From Phylloscopus collybita (taxonomy: Eukaryota; Chordata; Aves; Passeriformes; Phylloscopidae), in contig JAJNNQ010000019.1 in the NCBI GenBank assembly GCA_027886175.1, positions 13,440,501 to 13,504,500 on the forward strand: DNA of 64,000 nucleotides, read 5' to 3'. The notes under the pieces are model-generated. The model saw only the letters and a program-made list of their open reading frames with translations, was not told the origin of the DNA and did not search any database. A program made the translations under genes and the position numbers. Below are positions 37,626-50,439 of the stretch, piece after piece (position 1 is the first letter of the stretch; every line of letters starts with the position of its first letter).

Positions 37626-38499
37626 CCATGCCTTTCTCCCTGCTGTTACCTATCCTAGCCAGACTCAGCTACCAGAGACAGGTCAGCACAGGCTTTGGTC
37701 TCTCTTTCTCCCTGTAAATCTAACAAAACAGGATTAATGCTGCTTCAGCAGGAAAAAGCAACCTAACAGGAAAATGGAAAACATCCATTAATTCATGTAC
37801 TACAACAACAACAAAAAAATCATGAAATGTCTGTGTCTGTTTAGAAAAATGGGAACAAAGAACATGGACTTCACTATTATTAATCTTAATAAAGGATGTA
37901 GAGCCTTCAATCCTACACAGGATGGGGGTAGGAGAGCTGCCAACCCTGCAAAAAGTTAGATCTCCTGTAAAAAGGGATTTAAATTTTAGGTGACAGATAT
38001 TTAATCACACAAACCCATCTTCTTCTCTCAGTGATGTGGCTGACCTGCCCTTTTAGCTGTTAAGTAGATTTGGAGACACATAAAACTTAAAGTGTTTTAA
38101 AGTGAAGCAAAAAAGGTGGCTGAGTTTGCCAGTCACGGGACTCTGAATCACAGACCTGTTACAACAGTGCCTAGGAGAACCAGGGAATTTCTGTCTTGAA
38201 AACTCAGAAGCTTTCCAGCAAAACATCTTTACAACAAAAGCCCTATTTCTTGTTTTAAAGAGACTGCATGATGATACTCGTGACTCATCAGACACCATTA
38301 GTAAATGCTGAAAAGGGAAATAAATCCCATAAAGCAAAAACGTAAGCAAATAAAGTGCTGATATACTTCAAAGGGATCCCCCTTTAAAACAAAATGTCCA
38401 CCTCTAAAGTAGAAGTGGCAACTGCACAAAAATGGTTTCATCAATATATTGTCTAACAGCCATAGAGTCATCATCATAAACTAGATGTTTCTTTAGTTT

Positions 38500-38798
38500 C
38501 ACTTTGTATTTAAACAGTGAGTTTAAAACAGTGTAAAACTGCAGGAAATAGGTGCAACACCCTCAATTTAAGTTGCTGCAACACTATTTTTACCTACCAG
38601 TCACCTTAATTTTCAGATACAATTTCAGAGGTGTTTGCACAATCCATTCAAAAACTCAATAATAAAAGCACTGTGATAAAACTACTTAAGATTTAACTAT
38701 TATTTTAACTGTAGTGTTTTGTCAAGAGTGGAACTCCACTACTTTCAGTGATCTAATTTTCCATCTGTACTAAGTGTGCCCAAGATTTAAGTTCTCAT
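38500..38798 (+). repeat. Second copy of the 35.0-kb element
   Basis: It is collinear with 35014-35318, sharing GGTGCAACACCCTCA, CACCTTAATTTTCAGATACA, GTGGAACTCCACTACTTTCA and ACTAAGTGTGCCCAAGATTT. Differences are scattered substitutions and a short gap (GGGGTGCTGCTG against GGTG). I see no clean flanking duplication here, so it may be the older or source copy. Confidence 0.75.
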
Positions 38799-39839
38799 CA
38801 TCTGTAATTGAATTTGGTACAGAAAAAAATAAAGGACATTAGGATTAAATAAAGTTTAAATAAATCCACCTGAACCTTGAGATAAGTAGAAAGTTTGCAA
38901 GGGAGCTGGAAAGCAAAAGCACAGTAAAGATAAAGATAAAACTGTTTGCTTTGTTACAATCAAGTAATGAAGGAAAACTACCTAACCATTAATTAATTAA
39001 GGTGCTTATATATGTAAACACCTGAATTTATTGTTCCAACCTGCTGCTACCCAGAAAATACCAAGTAGTCCTGAATTAGGATAAAACCTTCAGTCAACAG
39101 CACCTTGAATTTTAAGGTGGAAGGAGCAAAATTGCCCAAGCAATTGCTCTTCTCCACAAACAAAGCCATTAGCAGGGGATATGGGAAACAAAACAAATTT
39201 TACAAACACATCAGTTGTTGTAATAATCCACATAGAAATGTCACTCTGAGGTTATGTTCACGCAGAAGGATCAGCAAAACTGGAAAGGATGAAGAATGAC
39301 ACCGTAACGCAGTCAAACAGTTAACAACCCTCATGGAAAACAGGCAGTAAGAGAGAAAATTATCCATATTTTCACTATTTCACGTAACAGATCAATTAGG
39401 AAAGTCTTTAAAAGAACCACTTGTACCTGGAAACCCCGCAGCTGTTTTCAACCCTCCAGCAAACTAAATCAGCATTGAAGGACGGACTATGCTCTCTGGC
39501 ACATTCATATCACTAAAGCCCTTCAGCTTCCAAACTAGAGCAGCTGTATCCAAACTGCCCGTGGAGAAGAGCAGCTAAATCCTGCCTCGTGCTGAGGGAT
39601 TGTCTGGCTGAGCATCAGCTGTGCTGGGCAAACCCCGGCCCCGCCGCGCTCCAGCGACTGAACAATACGGGGTGGGTGGCATCCCTGTGACCAGGGACAT
39701 TTTTTGGCACTGTTTGTGTCCCCAGCACCCACACAGAGGTTTGATTATCCATGAGTGGCTCCTCCTATGTACCAAGTTTTCAGAGTCATAACTGATGGTG
39801 AGTTCATGAAGTTTTTCCTCAACACATGGCTGTGTTTTC

Positions 39840-40170
39840 CTCCAGTGAGGGAAAGCTGAGAGAACGGGGATTGTTCAGCCTCATTGTGGCCTTCCAGTGC
39901 CTGAAGAGAGCTCACAGGAAAGATGGAGAGAGACTTTTTACAAAAACCTGGAGTGACAGGACAAGGGGGAATGGCTTCAAACTGGAACAGAGTAGGGTTA
40001 GATTGGATATCAGGAAAAAAAATCCTTCCCTGTGAGGGTGGTGAGGCCCTGGCACAGGTTATCCAGAGAAGCTGTGGCTGCCCCATCCCTGGAACCATCC
40101 AAGGCCAGGTTGGACATGGCCTGGGGTACCCTGGTTGAGTGGAAGGTGACCCTGCCCACGGCAAATTTCT
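39840..40170 (+). mobile_element. CR1 LINE 3' fragment in SFXN1 intron 1
   Basis: Landmarks are GGAAAGCTGAGAGAACGGGG, GGAGAGAGACTTTTTACAA, GACAAGGGGGAATGGCTTC, GAGAAGCTGTGGCTGCCCC and AAGGCCAGGTTGGACATGG. It is similar to the copy at 20680. Confidence 0.88.
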
Positions 40171-41261
40171 TGCCCTCTCTGATCAGATGGAATCTTCTGC
40201 CAGTTCATGCTCTAAAGTTTAACACTAATATTAACTGGGAGTATAAAGGGCTTCAGAATAAGAGAGTGGCCTCCCTTAACATAATACAAAACCTGCACAA
40301 AGTCTGGTCAACAGTTTTGGTACAAAGGCTACATTTTCCACAGAACCAGCAATAGCAGAAGACTTTAAACCTTGATTAAAGGTTAACAGCAGCAGTTGCA
40401 GCAATTATACAAAATGCAGATTCAGGAGTTCAACTCTCTGCCGTTCCTTTACAAAGTTCATCTTCTAAACATCACATTTGAAGGTCATGCAACCACTTTT
40501 CAAACCAAAGCAACAGCTAGAAGAGTAGCAGTGACTATTTAATTTATATCAATTTTGAACAACCCAGATATTTGATCACTTATTTTAAACTGTGTTGCAT
40601 GACTGAATAATCCTAATGGGCAAATAATTTGGGAAATTCTGGGCAACTTAAACTCATGCATCAGTGCACAAATGATGAAATGCAGCTTTGCCACCTTCCT
40701 TGGAACTATTTATATTTTCTTATGTTACTGACACCCTTGTATTTTAACCCAAGCCTTGAAAAACTCCACTCCAAAATTAAGAATTTTCAGCAGTTTCTTT
40801 ACAGTATCAGCTAAAACTGGGACTACAGTGACAGAAAAGGAAATTTCATGATGATGTAACTGTGAACCCGGGGAGAAGTTTAAAGAGAATTCCACATCCA
40901 AAAGTAGAGCGGATATAATTGTGATAATGCTCACTGTGACATTTGACTTCTTGGTGCCCAACTCCTAAACTGCAATCTGCAACCTTCTGTTACAAAGCAT
41001 GTGATGAGCCGGGTAATCCAGCTTAAAACAGAATTCCAACCAGCCTGCACAAATGCTGAAAGAAAGGTGTAACTTCTGTGGTGTCCTTTACCAGGACTTA
41101 GACCCATAAGTTCTGGTGATGTAGAGATGCTCAGGTCAGATAATGATTCACAAAATCTTCTGGAGGCAACTAAGGATTCTTTTTTTAAAGAACAAGAGTG
41201 AGGCTTTTTCCTGAAAACCCAGTAAAAATAGAAGATAACAGCAGAACCTCTTTCTTCACAG

Positions 41262-41314
41262 AATCCTTTAGAATAAGAATTCTTTAGAATAAGAATACTT
41301 TAGAATAGGAATAG
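41262..41314. repeat. Short tandem repeat, 16-17 bp unit
   Basis: CTTTAGAATAAGAAT is repeated three times, the last copy diverged (ACTTTAGAATAGGAAT). It lies in SFXN1 intron 1. Confidence 0.8.
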
Positions 41315-42332
41315 TTCAAAAGTTAGAGCCAGGTGCTGCTGCTATTTCATGTGCAGACTCACTGGGAGAGACAAAAGTTAATTTGACACAGTTAGGCCCC
41401 TATATCTCCATTCTTTAAGGCAGTCCCTTAACAACCTGATGTCCAGCTGTCATCGCCTTGTTCTAGGAAATGAGATACAGCCTGGAAAATCTTGAGGTTG
41501 AGAAAAGTACCTGCTGCTATAAAATGGGGAGAACAGCTTCTCTTCTTCCTTCTCTTTGTAAACTAAAGTGCCACGGCTGCTTGTTTTTGCAGAGCTGAGT
41601 TCTTCTGAAACATTTCCCATGCCACTTTGGTAGAGAAATACTCCAGGGTCCTGCTAGGCCTCTTTGTGCCTCAAGTAACACGTTGTTCCTTTTTTGGGGC
41701 TCCTTTGTCTGAACAAACTCAAGATTTTTCTTTTCCAATGCCCGATTTTTCACAATGCCCACCCAAAGGGCTGCTATGTCGGTTTAGGAGAAAAGACAGG
41801 AAATAAATCTCTCTCTGATTAGGAAAATGTGACCTGTTCTACTTCAAAACTACAACACATTGGCAAAGCAACAGCGGAAAGGCAAATCCATGTTTTAATT
41901 GCTCTGGCAAAGAAAGGAACACAAGGCCTTCTCCAGGGATGTCAGTCATGGCAGTTAATTAGTTCAAATGGGAAGAACTAATAGACTTTTTGGGGAAAAA
42001 AGCACTTTTGTGTGGTGGCAAAAGAGTACATATGAGACTTATCAGGATCTGTAAGCAGTGGTATTTCTCTATTTGCAGTACATTTGCTGCCACAGTTTGA
42101 AATAAGCAGCAAAGCAGCACAGCTGATGACTGGGAGTCTGTGTGCTTACACCAAATGTTAAAACCACTTGCCAAGTTTTTCCTTCCCAAAGCACCTTCTA
42201 CCAGTAAAATGCCTATTTAAATTACTGGGAAAAAAAATTAAACCTTTGTCTGCCCTATGATTTTCCCTACTGCAATCCTAAATGGAAGCTGGAGAAGGCA
42301 AAGCATGGCAACACTACAAGATGCTTGGGTTT

Positions 42333-42334
<2 letters not shown>

Positions 42335-42366
<32 letters not shown>
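42335..42366. repeat. Poly(T) tract, 32 bases
   Basis: A pure T run in SFXN1 intron 1. Flanks are not recognised. Confidence 0.95.
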
Positions 42367-42369
<3 letters not shown>

Positions 42370-43229
42370 TATAAATGTACATCCCACTTGGTAGCCTAGC
42401 AACAAAAGCAGCAGCCTGGGTGAGATGAGCCTGCTGCTGGGGCTCTCTCCTCAAAACAGGAGCCATCTTTGGTGTGTAACTTGACCAGAGATTTCATCAT
42501 TCTGCATTAAAGCCAGCTCCAGATGTTAGAGGTCCCTGCAGCCAGCTCAGCTCTGCCTGCTTTGCTTTGCCTCCTCCACTCCCACTGCACAAGGCACGTC
42601 CAGAGACGCTGCACCTGTGTTCACCTCATCTCCACATTAAGGAAAATAAACCTCCTTTGCTAACCAAGGTTAGTGCAACCTCTTATTTCAGTCCTGATTC
42701 CTGCAAGCTTGGTTCTGCTCCCTGTGTTTTAACCCCACCAATAAACTGCAGTAGCTTTGGCTCTGCCCCAGGTGTGCTCACGGGCCTCTTCTGTACTTTT
42801 TCACTATTTCATACATCTTTTTCCATCCAGGTGATATTTTAATTGCACATTGGTACAAAGCCAAATCTTCACCACCACCACCCCCCACGCCCCCGGTACA
42901 ATAACAACAGATTATTTATAATTCAATAAATTAAAAAAATTATTAATACTCATAATTAAAATTCTGTCTCTGACTACCAGGTGTCTGACCTTGGAGTTAT
43001 TTGGCGTGTTCCTGCCCAGGAAATGATGACCCTGCAGCAGGGAGGCTTGTCTCTTGCAGGCCAGGAATCTGTGCCGCTGTCACGCAATCCCTGTGACACA
43101 GACAGCCCTGCTCAGGGGACAGCGAGTGGTCAGGAGCAGGTTTTGGGAACGGGTGGGGAAGCAGGGAGCTGGTACATGTGCAGGGAGGAGGGGCTGTGAC
43201 AGCCTGACACTGCCAGCATCCAGTCCTGG

Positions 43230-43720
43230 TTCCACAGGGACAGGGTGGCACATGGGGCTGGGACCCTGGGGAGGGGACAGGGGTGACACACTGAGCTAGG
43301 CCCCTACGGAGGGGATGGGTTGGCACACGGGGCTGGACCCCTGTGGTGGGGACAAGGTGACAAACAGATGAGGGGCTCTGCAGGGTAATGGAGGTGACAG
43401 GCGGGGCTGGTCCCCTGTGGAGGGGCTGGGTGGACATTCGGGGCTGGACCCCTGTGGAGGGGCCTGGGGTGGCAGATGGGGCTGGGCCCCTGTGGAGGGG
43501 ATGGAGAAGGCAGACGGGGCTGGACCCCTGAGAAGGGCAGAGAGCTCACAAACAGATCAGGGCCTCTGCAGGGATAACAGAGGTGACAGATAGGGTTGGG
43601 TTTGCGGAGGGCCCGAGGCTACCCGGGGGGCTGGTCCCCGGTGATGGGGATAGAGCAACACGGGGGGCTGGGTCCCTGTGGAGGGGACTGAGGTGGCAGA
43701 TTGGAGCTGGGTCCCTGCCT
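43230..43720. repeat. GC-rich minisatellite at start of SFXN1 intron 1
   Basis: An imperfect unit of about 40-50 bp recurs roughly ten times, with the core GGGGCTGGACCCCTGTGGAG. A longer period is also visible: ACAAACAGATGAGGGGCTCT at about 43351 and ACAAACAGATCAGGGCCTCT at about 43549 begin two similar ~200-bp higher-order blocks. Open frames on both strands are a result of the repeat. Confidence 0.8.
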
Positions 43721-44010
43721 GGTCGCCAGTGCAGCACTGGGAGTGCCACCGGCGCTGGCTCCTCCGCCCGTCCCCGGCCGCAGCCCATCCTCGCGGGGAC
43801 TACCCGGCCCCGGTACTCACCCGGCCCCGCGCTGCCCCGGCCGCGCTGCCCGGAAGAGCCTCGCTCGGCGCCGCGGGCGAGGGGCCGGGAGGCGGCGGGG
43901 CCGCCCCGCTCCGCCTCGCCCCGCCCCGGCAGGGCCGGGCTGGGCAGCGCCGTGCGGGCAGCGCCCGGGGCCGCCCGCGCCTCACTCAGCCCACTGCCCT
44001 CAAGGCCCGG
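43720..44010. promoter_or_regulatory. SFXN1: CpG island, likely SFXN1 promoter
   Basis: This is a short block of dense CG dinucleotides and G/C runs next to the putative SFXN1 exon 1, with no TATA box seen. Long open frames on both strands here come from GC composition and resemble no protein I know. It faces DRD1, 13 kb away, which is transcribed in the opposite direction. Confidence 0.6.
43821..44000 (-). other. SFXN1: Probable non-coding first exon of SFXN1
   Basis: The minus strand has a consensus donor, GGGCCGG|GTGAGTACC, with the exon ending at 43821 inside a CpG island. Splicing to the acceptor at 34805 gives a first intron of about 9 kb. The upper boundary is an estimate. Confidence 0.55.
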
Positions 44011-44334
44011 CCCGGCTCGGCTTGCATTTCTGGCGCAGTTACTGCCGTTAATTATTTCATAGACTATCCTGTGCTGGAGGGGGCCCGCTGGCATCGTCAG
44101 GATGCCACTCCTGGCCCCCCACAGCCCCAACAACCCCACCGTTAGCCGAGGGCGTTTGCCAGACAAATGCTCCTTGGGAGCTCTGTTAGGCTTCCCTCCG
44201 GAGCCCAATCACCCTTTGAGTGAAGAGCCTTCTCCTAATTTTCTCCCGACGCAGCTCCAGCGATTCTCTCGAGTCCTATCACTGGTCACAGATCGGTGTT
44301 GCTGCTCCGCTGCCCTTCCTGAGGAAGCTGCAGA

Positions 44335-44470
44335 CCACAAAATCACAGAACCACAGACTATTGTGGGTTGTGAGGGACCCCCAAGGATTATGGAGCCCAA
44401 CTCCTAAGTACGGCCCCGAATGGCCAATGCAGGGCCCATGGTGAGGTCTGTGAGTCTCCTCCGGGCTGCG
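44335..44470 (-). mobile_element. Short CR1-like fragment
   Basis: The sequence AAAATCACAGAACCACAGAC followed by GTGAGGGACCCCCAAGGATT resembles the complement of a CR1 3' end of another subfamily. It is weakly preserved and lies just upstream of the SFXN1 CpG island. Confidence 0.5.
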
Positions 44471-45164
44471 CTGGATTGGAATTGTTGTTTCAGGTTCTTA
44501 TTAGAAACCCAAGCCACACTAAGGCCCCTAACCTGGCGATGAGGGACAATAAACTGCCATGTGTGAGGACAGCACTGTCAGCTCAGGAGGCTGCTCTGAA
44601 GGTCGCTGGAGTGCGAGGCTTGTCACAGCGCTCGCACCTGAGAGAGGAGATAAGAAGTGCATTAGCAGGCAGGTAAGGAGCATCCGCATGTCACTGTCAC
44701 CCCCAGCGGGACATCCCTGCCTCCGCCGGGCTCCCAGCCCGTACCCCTGCTGTGTGCTCTGGGCACTGGGAAGGCAGCAGTTCTCGGGGCAGGACGTGTT
44801 TTCATCTCTAGTTCAGCAATTCAAAGCTGCTGGCACCCAGTAATGATGTGCTGGATGCAGCTGTGGAGGAGGAAACCGGCACAGGGACAAATGGTGGCCT
44901 TCCCACTGTCATTTCCCTTCTTTCTGTTATTCCCAGGGAAGGCTGGGCTGCTGCGACAGTAGAAACACTGCCGAATTTCAAACCTTCTGGTTTGGTTTTT
45001 TACTTCCCTGAGGTTCACATCAGTCCTGTGCAACCTGCTCGGTCGTGCCCTGGGTCCGCTAATTCCAGGTGTCCCGGCAGGGATGGGAATCTTTGGGATC
45101 GGTGGGGCCACAATCCGGGGCGGTACCGGCCGGGGGCCGGGGCGGGCTGAGCCTTCCCGACCGG

Positions 45165-45255
45165 TGCGAATAGGACAGGACCGGACCGGACCGGGCCAGA
45201 CCCGACACGATTCGATCCGACCCGGGTTGGCATGGTCAGGTCCGACCCGTGCTGT
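45165..45255. repeat. Degenerate CCGGA/CCGAC pentamer tract
   Basis: Runs such as GGACCGGACCGGACCGGG and CGATCCGACCCGGG show a decayed 5-bp period directly left of the CCCAT array, suggesting an older part of the same pentamer expansion. Confidence 0.5.
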
Positions 45256-45302
45256 GCCCGAACCCGGCCGAGCCGAGCCGGAGGTGGACCCGAAACCGAA
45301 CC

Positions 45303-45487
45303 CAATCCCACCCCACCCCATCCCATCCCCATCCCATCCCATCCCATCCCATCCCACCCCATCCCACCCCATCCCACCCCATCCCATCCCATCCCATCCC
45401 ATCCCATCCCATCCCATCCCATCCCATCCCATCCCATCCCATCCCATCCCATCCCATCCCATCCCATCCCATCCCATCCCATTATCC
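45303..45487. repeat. (CCCAT)n pentanucleotide array
   Basis: About 36 near-perfect units of CCCAT occur, with a few CCCAC and CCCCAT variants near the left end. The minus strand is (ATGGG)n, so runs of G3 recur every five bases. All apparent proteins across it (SHPIP, GWDGM repeats) are repeat translations. It lies between SFXN1 and DRD1. Confidence 0.95.
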
Positions 45488-45879
45488 CGATGCTGAGTCC
45501 CCTGGGAGCAGGGGGACACGCGTGCTGACCCCCCCTGCTGCAGCCCCTTTACAGCCCGCCAACTGCTCGTTCAGCTCTTTTGTGGACCAGAATAACACAG
45601 AGACGGATTGTAAGTGCCATCTATAGCCCAGCCCAGCTCCTCTCATGAAATTCCCACTGTAAGATCACTGCTCTGTCCACCGGTCTCATCCCTGGAGAAG
45701 AGGCGGCTGCAATCCTACTCTTCAGCTCTTTGGATACAGGGCTGACCTCCCTCTCGCTGCTCACTGCAGGATACTGAAAGGGAATTTTATACTAAAAAGC
45801 CATGACTCTACTCAGGTTTTGTTTGTGGAGTTGCACTTACTGACGAAAGCTTTGCTGCTAACTTGCTCAACTTCTATGA

Positions 45880-45880
45880 A

Positions 45881-45927
<47 letters not shown>
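45880..45927. repeat. (ATT)16 microsatellite
   Basis: An uninterrupted trinucleotide run of about 16 units, likely polymorphic between individuals. Confidence 0.95.
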
Positions 45928-48718
45928 GGCTGGAGTTTGTTTTCAGTTTTTAACTGCAAGCCAGCTCAGTTCATGATTTTCAATTAAAAAAAATTAGGAG
46001 TCAACCTTCACTCTGACACAGCCACATCAATCTCAGATGTCTCCTATTCTATATCCCTTGTAGCTCCACAACTTAAATCTTAGAGATATAAGTATGAGAA
46101 TTGCAGGTGCAAATATACCAGGAGACAGTCCACCACAAAAGAATAAAAAATTGGCACTGATATCCTTGCACTGCACAGCAAAATGTATGCACAATTTATA
46201 TATTTCCCTCCTAATGTCTAATTCTTTTTAATCTTGTCTGTCAGATCCCAGTCTCCATGACCACTGACAGATCCAACACTGATACATTTGTGATGGCATC
46301 TGACCATAACACTTGTTGCTAAAAAACATGGCAGTGACTGAGCAGGAAAAACACCTTGTTCAGGAAATGGAAACAGTTGGATGCTGTGCAGAGAAGTAAG
46401 TTAGCTGTTGTAGGGTATCCCTGGTGTTGTTTTGTATGGTTTGCATTCTGATGTGTTCTACCTCTGATAATTTCCTTGTATGCCAAAGATATGAACTTGT
46501 TAATCTTTTTTAAAAACACACATGGACTTTTCTTCCCGTCACAGTTGAAATTCTGCTTGCAGAGTATTTAATGTGGATATATGAATACCTGAATTCTTTC
46601 TCTGAGTCACTACATGCAAAGCTGCATGAGTTAATAATTTGCTCTGTGCTCAGATGGTTTTGAACAGCTACATAACTTCTCTTTCACTGGACAAGTCATT
46701 TCTCCCATTGCTGAGTAACAAATCTGATATTTTGCCATGAATCCTAAGCAGGCTCGAGATGGCTCTGAGCAATCACCATCAGTTACTCATGAGCTACAAA
46801 CTGAAAGGCAAATGGGTGAATATGTGTAGTTACAAAGAACATCTGACCTCTGACTCTGTGTCTTTCTTCATCTGCACTAATTTTCACAATGAAGTGTTTT
46901 TGGCTCTCTTAAAAATGTATGTCTGGATTAATCAAATAAACCCCACCCCAGTTTCTTTTGAAGCATTCCTTTCAGTTGCCTTATTTCCCAAGGGATATAT
47001 TAATAAATCCTGCAAACTCCCATATGCATTTATTGAATTAGGGATGCATTTAACCATCTGCATGTTTCCACCTGGAAGAATTCCCAGATTATTACAGGGC
47101 AAATTCTTCCTTATGCTGACCAGAAAAGGAGGATTTCTGTTCCTCCACAATTACTGCCTCATCTAAGAAATAAGTTTTACTGTATTTTCTTTCCCGTGTT
47201 CCTAAGTGAACATTGGTGTATTTTATGGTTTTTTCCATTTCAAATAAGCCCTCGGAAGCAACTGAGTAAATGAAGAGCTGCTGCACATGATTTTATGAAC
47301 AGAAATGTCCAGTAAGTGGCACTGCAGGACCAGGAATTTCAAACCCTGGGTCGAAAAACGGTGCAGTCAGAGTGAAGGCAAACGTGGGAAGTGTCAAGAC
47401 TTTTCTGCTCCATGAAAAAAGTAGTTGCAGTGCAGTGGGGAATGATGTGATGATGTTCCCAAAGGCACATGCAAGGATCTGGGGTGTTTTCAGCAGCTGG
47501 CTTTGGAATATGATGTCAGGAACTGGCCTTGGCAGCAAGCTGGCTGCTATCAGGGGTTTGCCAGAAGAAACCAGCAACATTTCTGGGAATTACTCGTTGG
47601 CACTCGATGGGAGGTGCCTGTGAAGGCTCTGTGCTGGGTTTTTCTCTCAGGAGCAGAACGCAGGGCAAGGTGAACCACGTATATCCAGCATTTCCTGTGG
47701 TTTCCTGACATAATGTACAGTAATTTTATGTAGAAGACCCAAACTTCAGACTGGGACATTGGTACAGTCTGAGGGAGTTCAAGGATTGTTTTTGTAAATG
47801 AGCCAGCAATTTCTGTGAGTCTCTGTCAGTACATCAGAAACCACCACCCTGCTTTCCCAATCTCAGCTGATAAGGACTAAACTATTATCTTGGGAAATTT
47901 GATCTAACAGGCAAGTAACACAACATTTTTTGGCAGTATACATTGTAATGAAACTCTTATGTAAGCTGATAGAGTGTTACTTACAAAATCACTTAAATGC
48001 TTTGGCTCCATCTGCAATATTTGAACTCAGTTCTAGGTTACTCATGCTCTGCTGTGCCAAGCTAAATTAATGCATACTCAATTTTCCTCTTTCTCTAGAT
48101 GCACAGTTATATTGGATAAGAATGGAAGGGAATGAAGATGAAAAGCCAATCTGCATTTAGAAGGGACATAAAGCTGTGTTTAAAGGGATAAATCGGCCTT
48201 TCAAGGGGATTAGGAAGCTATTTCCTCTATGATGTGGCTATTTTATAAATGTCTCGTGTGGGATCATTGCTGCCATGAAAGATCCATGCCAGCTGCTGTT
48301 GGCAGCAAGACCCCTGACCAGCAGAATGATCTGGGATGTCAAAATACACCTGTAGGGGCAAGAGGAGGTGTGGGCACAGCACACAGGGTCTCACAACTCC
48401 TTCAAACAGACCTGACAATTTTTTTTTTTCATCAGTATCTAGGGACCAGATATTGGTTAATCCTTTTACTTTCACTCCCTGAGCCTTTCCTGTGGTTTTA
48501 TAAAATAGTTAAAAATATGAGAACCAAGTGTGTCAGCACAACAGTGACAAAATCTGCCATGTATGACAAAACAGGACACCAGAGGACAACTGGGAAAAGC
48601 ATTTGGCACATCACAACACGCAGCAGCACAACCAGCATGGAACAACCCTTGACACTGTGCCACGACCTGGTGGATACACCTGAAAGCTGACATAAGTGCC
48701 TAGAGAGCAGTGAGAGAT

Positions 48719-49110
48719 TCATAGTGGCAGGAAATTCCTGGAAAGGTATGGGAAATGTCTAGAGAAACATGGGAAAACCTTAGAAAGCCACAGGGAACTC
48801 ATGGGAAAATTATGGGAAATCCTTAGAAAGGAAAATTGAATTCTGGAGAGCTGTGGGAGAACCCCAGGAAACCAAATGTGAGTTCTGAAAAAATTGCCTA
48901 CAAATTCCCAGGAAGCTGGAGGGAATTTTGTATGATGTGAGGAGGAATTGCTGTAAAGCAGTGGAGAAATCCTGGAAGGAAATGCACAGCTCTTAGAAAG
49001 CTGTGGGAGATTTCTAAAGAGCAGAAGGGAACTTTCAGAAAGCAGAAGAGAATTCCTATAAATAGTACACAATTACTAGAAAGCACCAGGGAACTTTCTA
49101 CTGACATGGA
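48719..49110. repeat. Degenerate minisatellite with ~30-40 bp period
   Basis: Variants of GGGAAATCCTTAGAAAG and GGAAGCTGTGGGAG recur about ten times (for example near 48750, 48775, 48810, 48840, 48905, 48990, 49025, 49085). Units are diverged and of uneven length. No gene similarity is seen. Confidence 0.65.
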
Positions 49111-50439
49111 ACTTGTACCTGGAAGACATCCCTACTTTTAGCCTCTCCTAAATGGAGAGGACTGGTTTGATGGACTGAGGAGAGACTCTGGATGCCTGTC
49201 TTGGTGGAGCTGAGCCCTGATGAGGTCTGTGGGAAGGAAGCAGGAAGAACTGGCTGCCTTGGAAGGCCCCTGACCTTGGGACAGATGTTGACAAGTGGAT
49301 AATGAAACTCAGGGAACATTTTCAGCCTGGGAAAGTACAGCCTGTTAGAGACTGTCTCAGCAACAGGGCAGGGAAAAGCCAAGGACATCAAAGCAGGATG
49401 CAAAGGAGAAGTTACTCATGTTAGGGGGAAGACACAGTTCTGCCTGATGTGGTGGGCCAGGCATGGAGGCTGGGACAGAATAACAGATCCAGGTGAACAA
49501 GGGTGAGAGTGGATTTGGGATAACATCATAGTTTGGGGCTGTTGGATCACAGGGTTTTTCAAAAATGTGAATGGAAGTTACGTCAGGAGGAGTGAAACAG
49601 CCCAAGGCTTAGACCTTGGTACAGATTCTGTTCCAGTGTTTTACTGAACTTGGTGGGATATTTCTGACTGCTGTGATTTCACTTTGACAAGCAGCCTTGG
49701 AGAAGAATTTAATCCCAGAACCTGAAGGTGGAACTGCAACATCACAACAACAGCAGGGCTGTGTGGGGAGCTGCAGGTGGGAAAATGCTGCCCGAGACAG
49801 CAGAGGTGCAGGACTGGCACATTTGGAGTGGTCTGGTCATTGCTGGACTGACCCTGTCTGCTGTAACTGGACCTGCTGTGCTCCGTGGGCACCGTGGGGC
49901 TGCTCCCCTTGCAGAAAGCCCTGGCTGGGCTCCTGTGGCTCCCTGTGGTGCAGCTCTGAAATGCTGCTGCCAGTCTTCACTACGAGTGAGAAGTGATGCT
50001 TCTAATTTTTTGGTAAGTATTAGTTTAGTTATCTTTAATTCAAGGATTTGTAGCTTGCCAGTAGCAGGGCTGTGGAGCCTGACCATGCTGGATGTGTAAT
50101 AATGTGGATTTAATTACCAAAGGTAGGGCTAAGTATTATCTACTTGCTGTGGGTACCAAGCACACACTCCATCATCACATGTCCTGCACCAGAAAACCAA
50201 CAAATCTGCTGTTAAACAGTTCTTCTGTTAAACATTTCTTCTCCATCCATCAATCAGGGGCTGGGCTGGAATATGGGTAAGGATCTATTTGATGCTGGCA
50301 TGCAGCTCAAGAGTAAATCTGTAAGAGAAGCTTAGGAGGGAGAGTGCCACCTACCAAGCCATCTGCTGAGAAAATTGTATTATCTGCAGTCTCATCCACT
50401 GCTGCTAGAAATCGCTGTCACACTCATCAGTGAAGAGTT

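Larger units (their letters stand above)
34806..43820 (-). other. SFXN1 first intron, repeats only
   Basis: A 9-kb intron in the 5'UTR. It contains the duplicated element pair (35.0 and 38.5 kb), three CR1 fragments, a short tandem repeat, a T32 tract and a GC-rich minisatellite. I see no coding exon of any other gene in it. Confidence 0.55.

Noticed and set aside
43546..44208. 220-codon minus-strand frame over SFXN1 exon 1 region
   Set aside because: SFXN1 is fully accounted for from the ATG at 34794, and this frame crosses a minisatellite and CpG island.
44821..45528. Long frames on both strands with GMGWD or SHPIP repeats
   Set aside because: They are translations of the CCCAT pentamer array and flanking GC-rich DNA, open in several frames at once.
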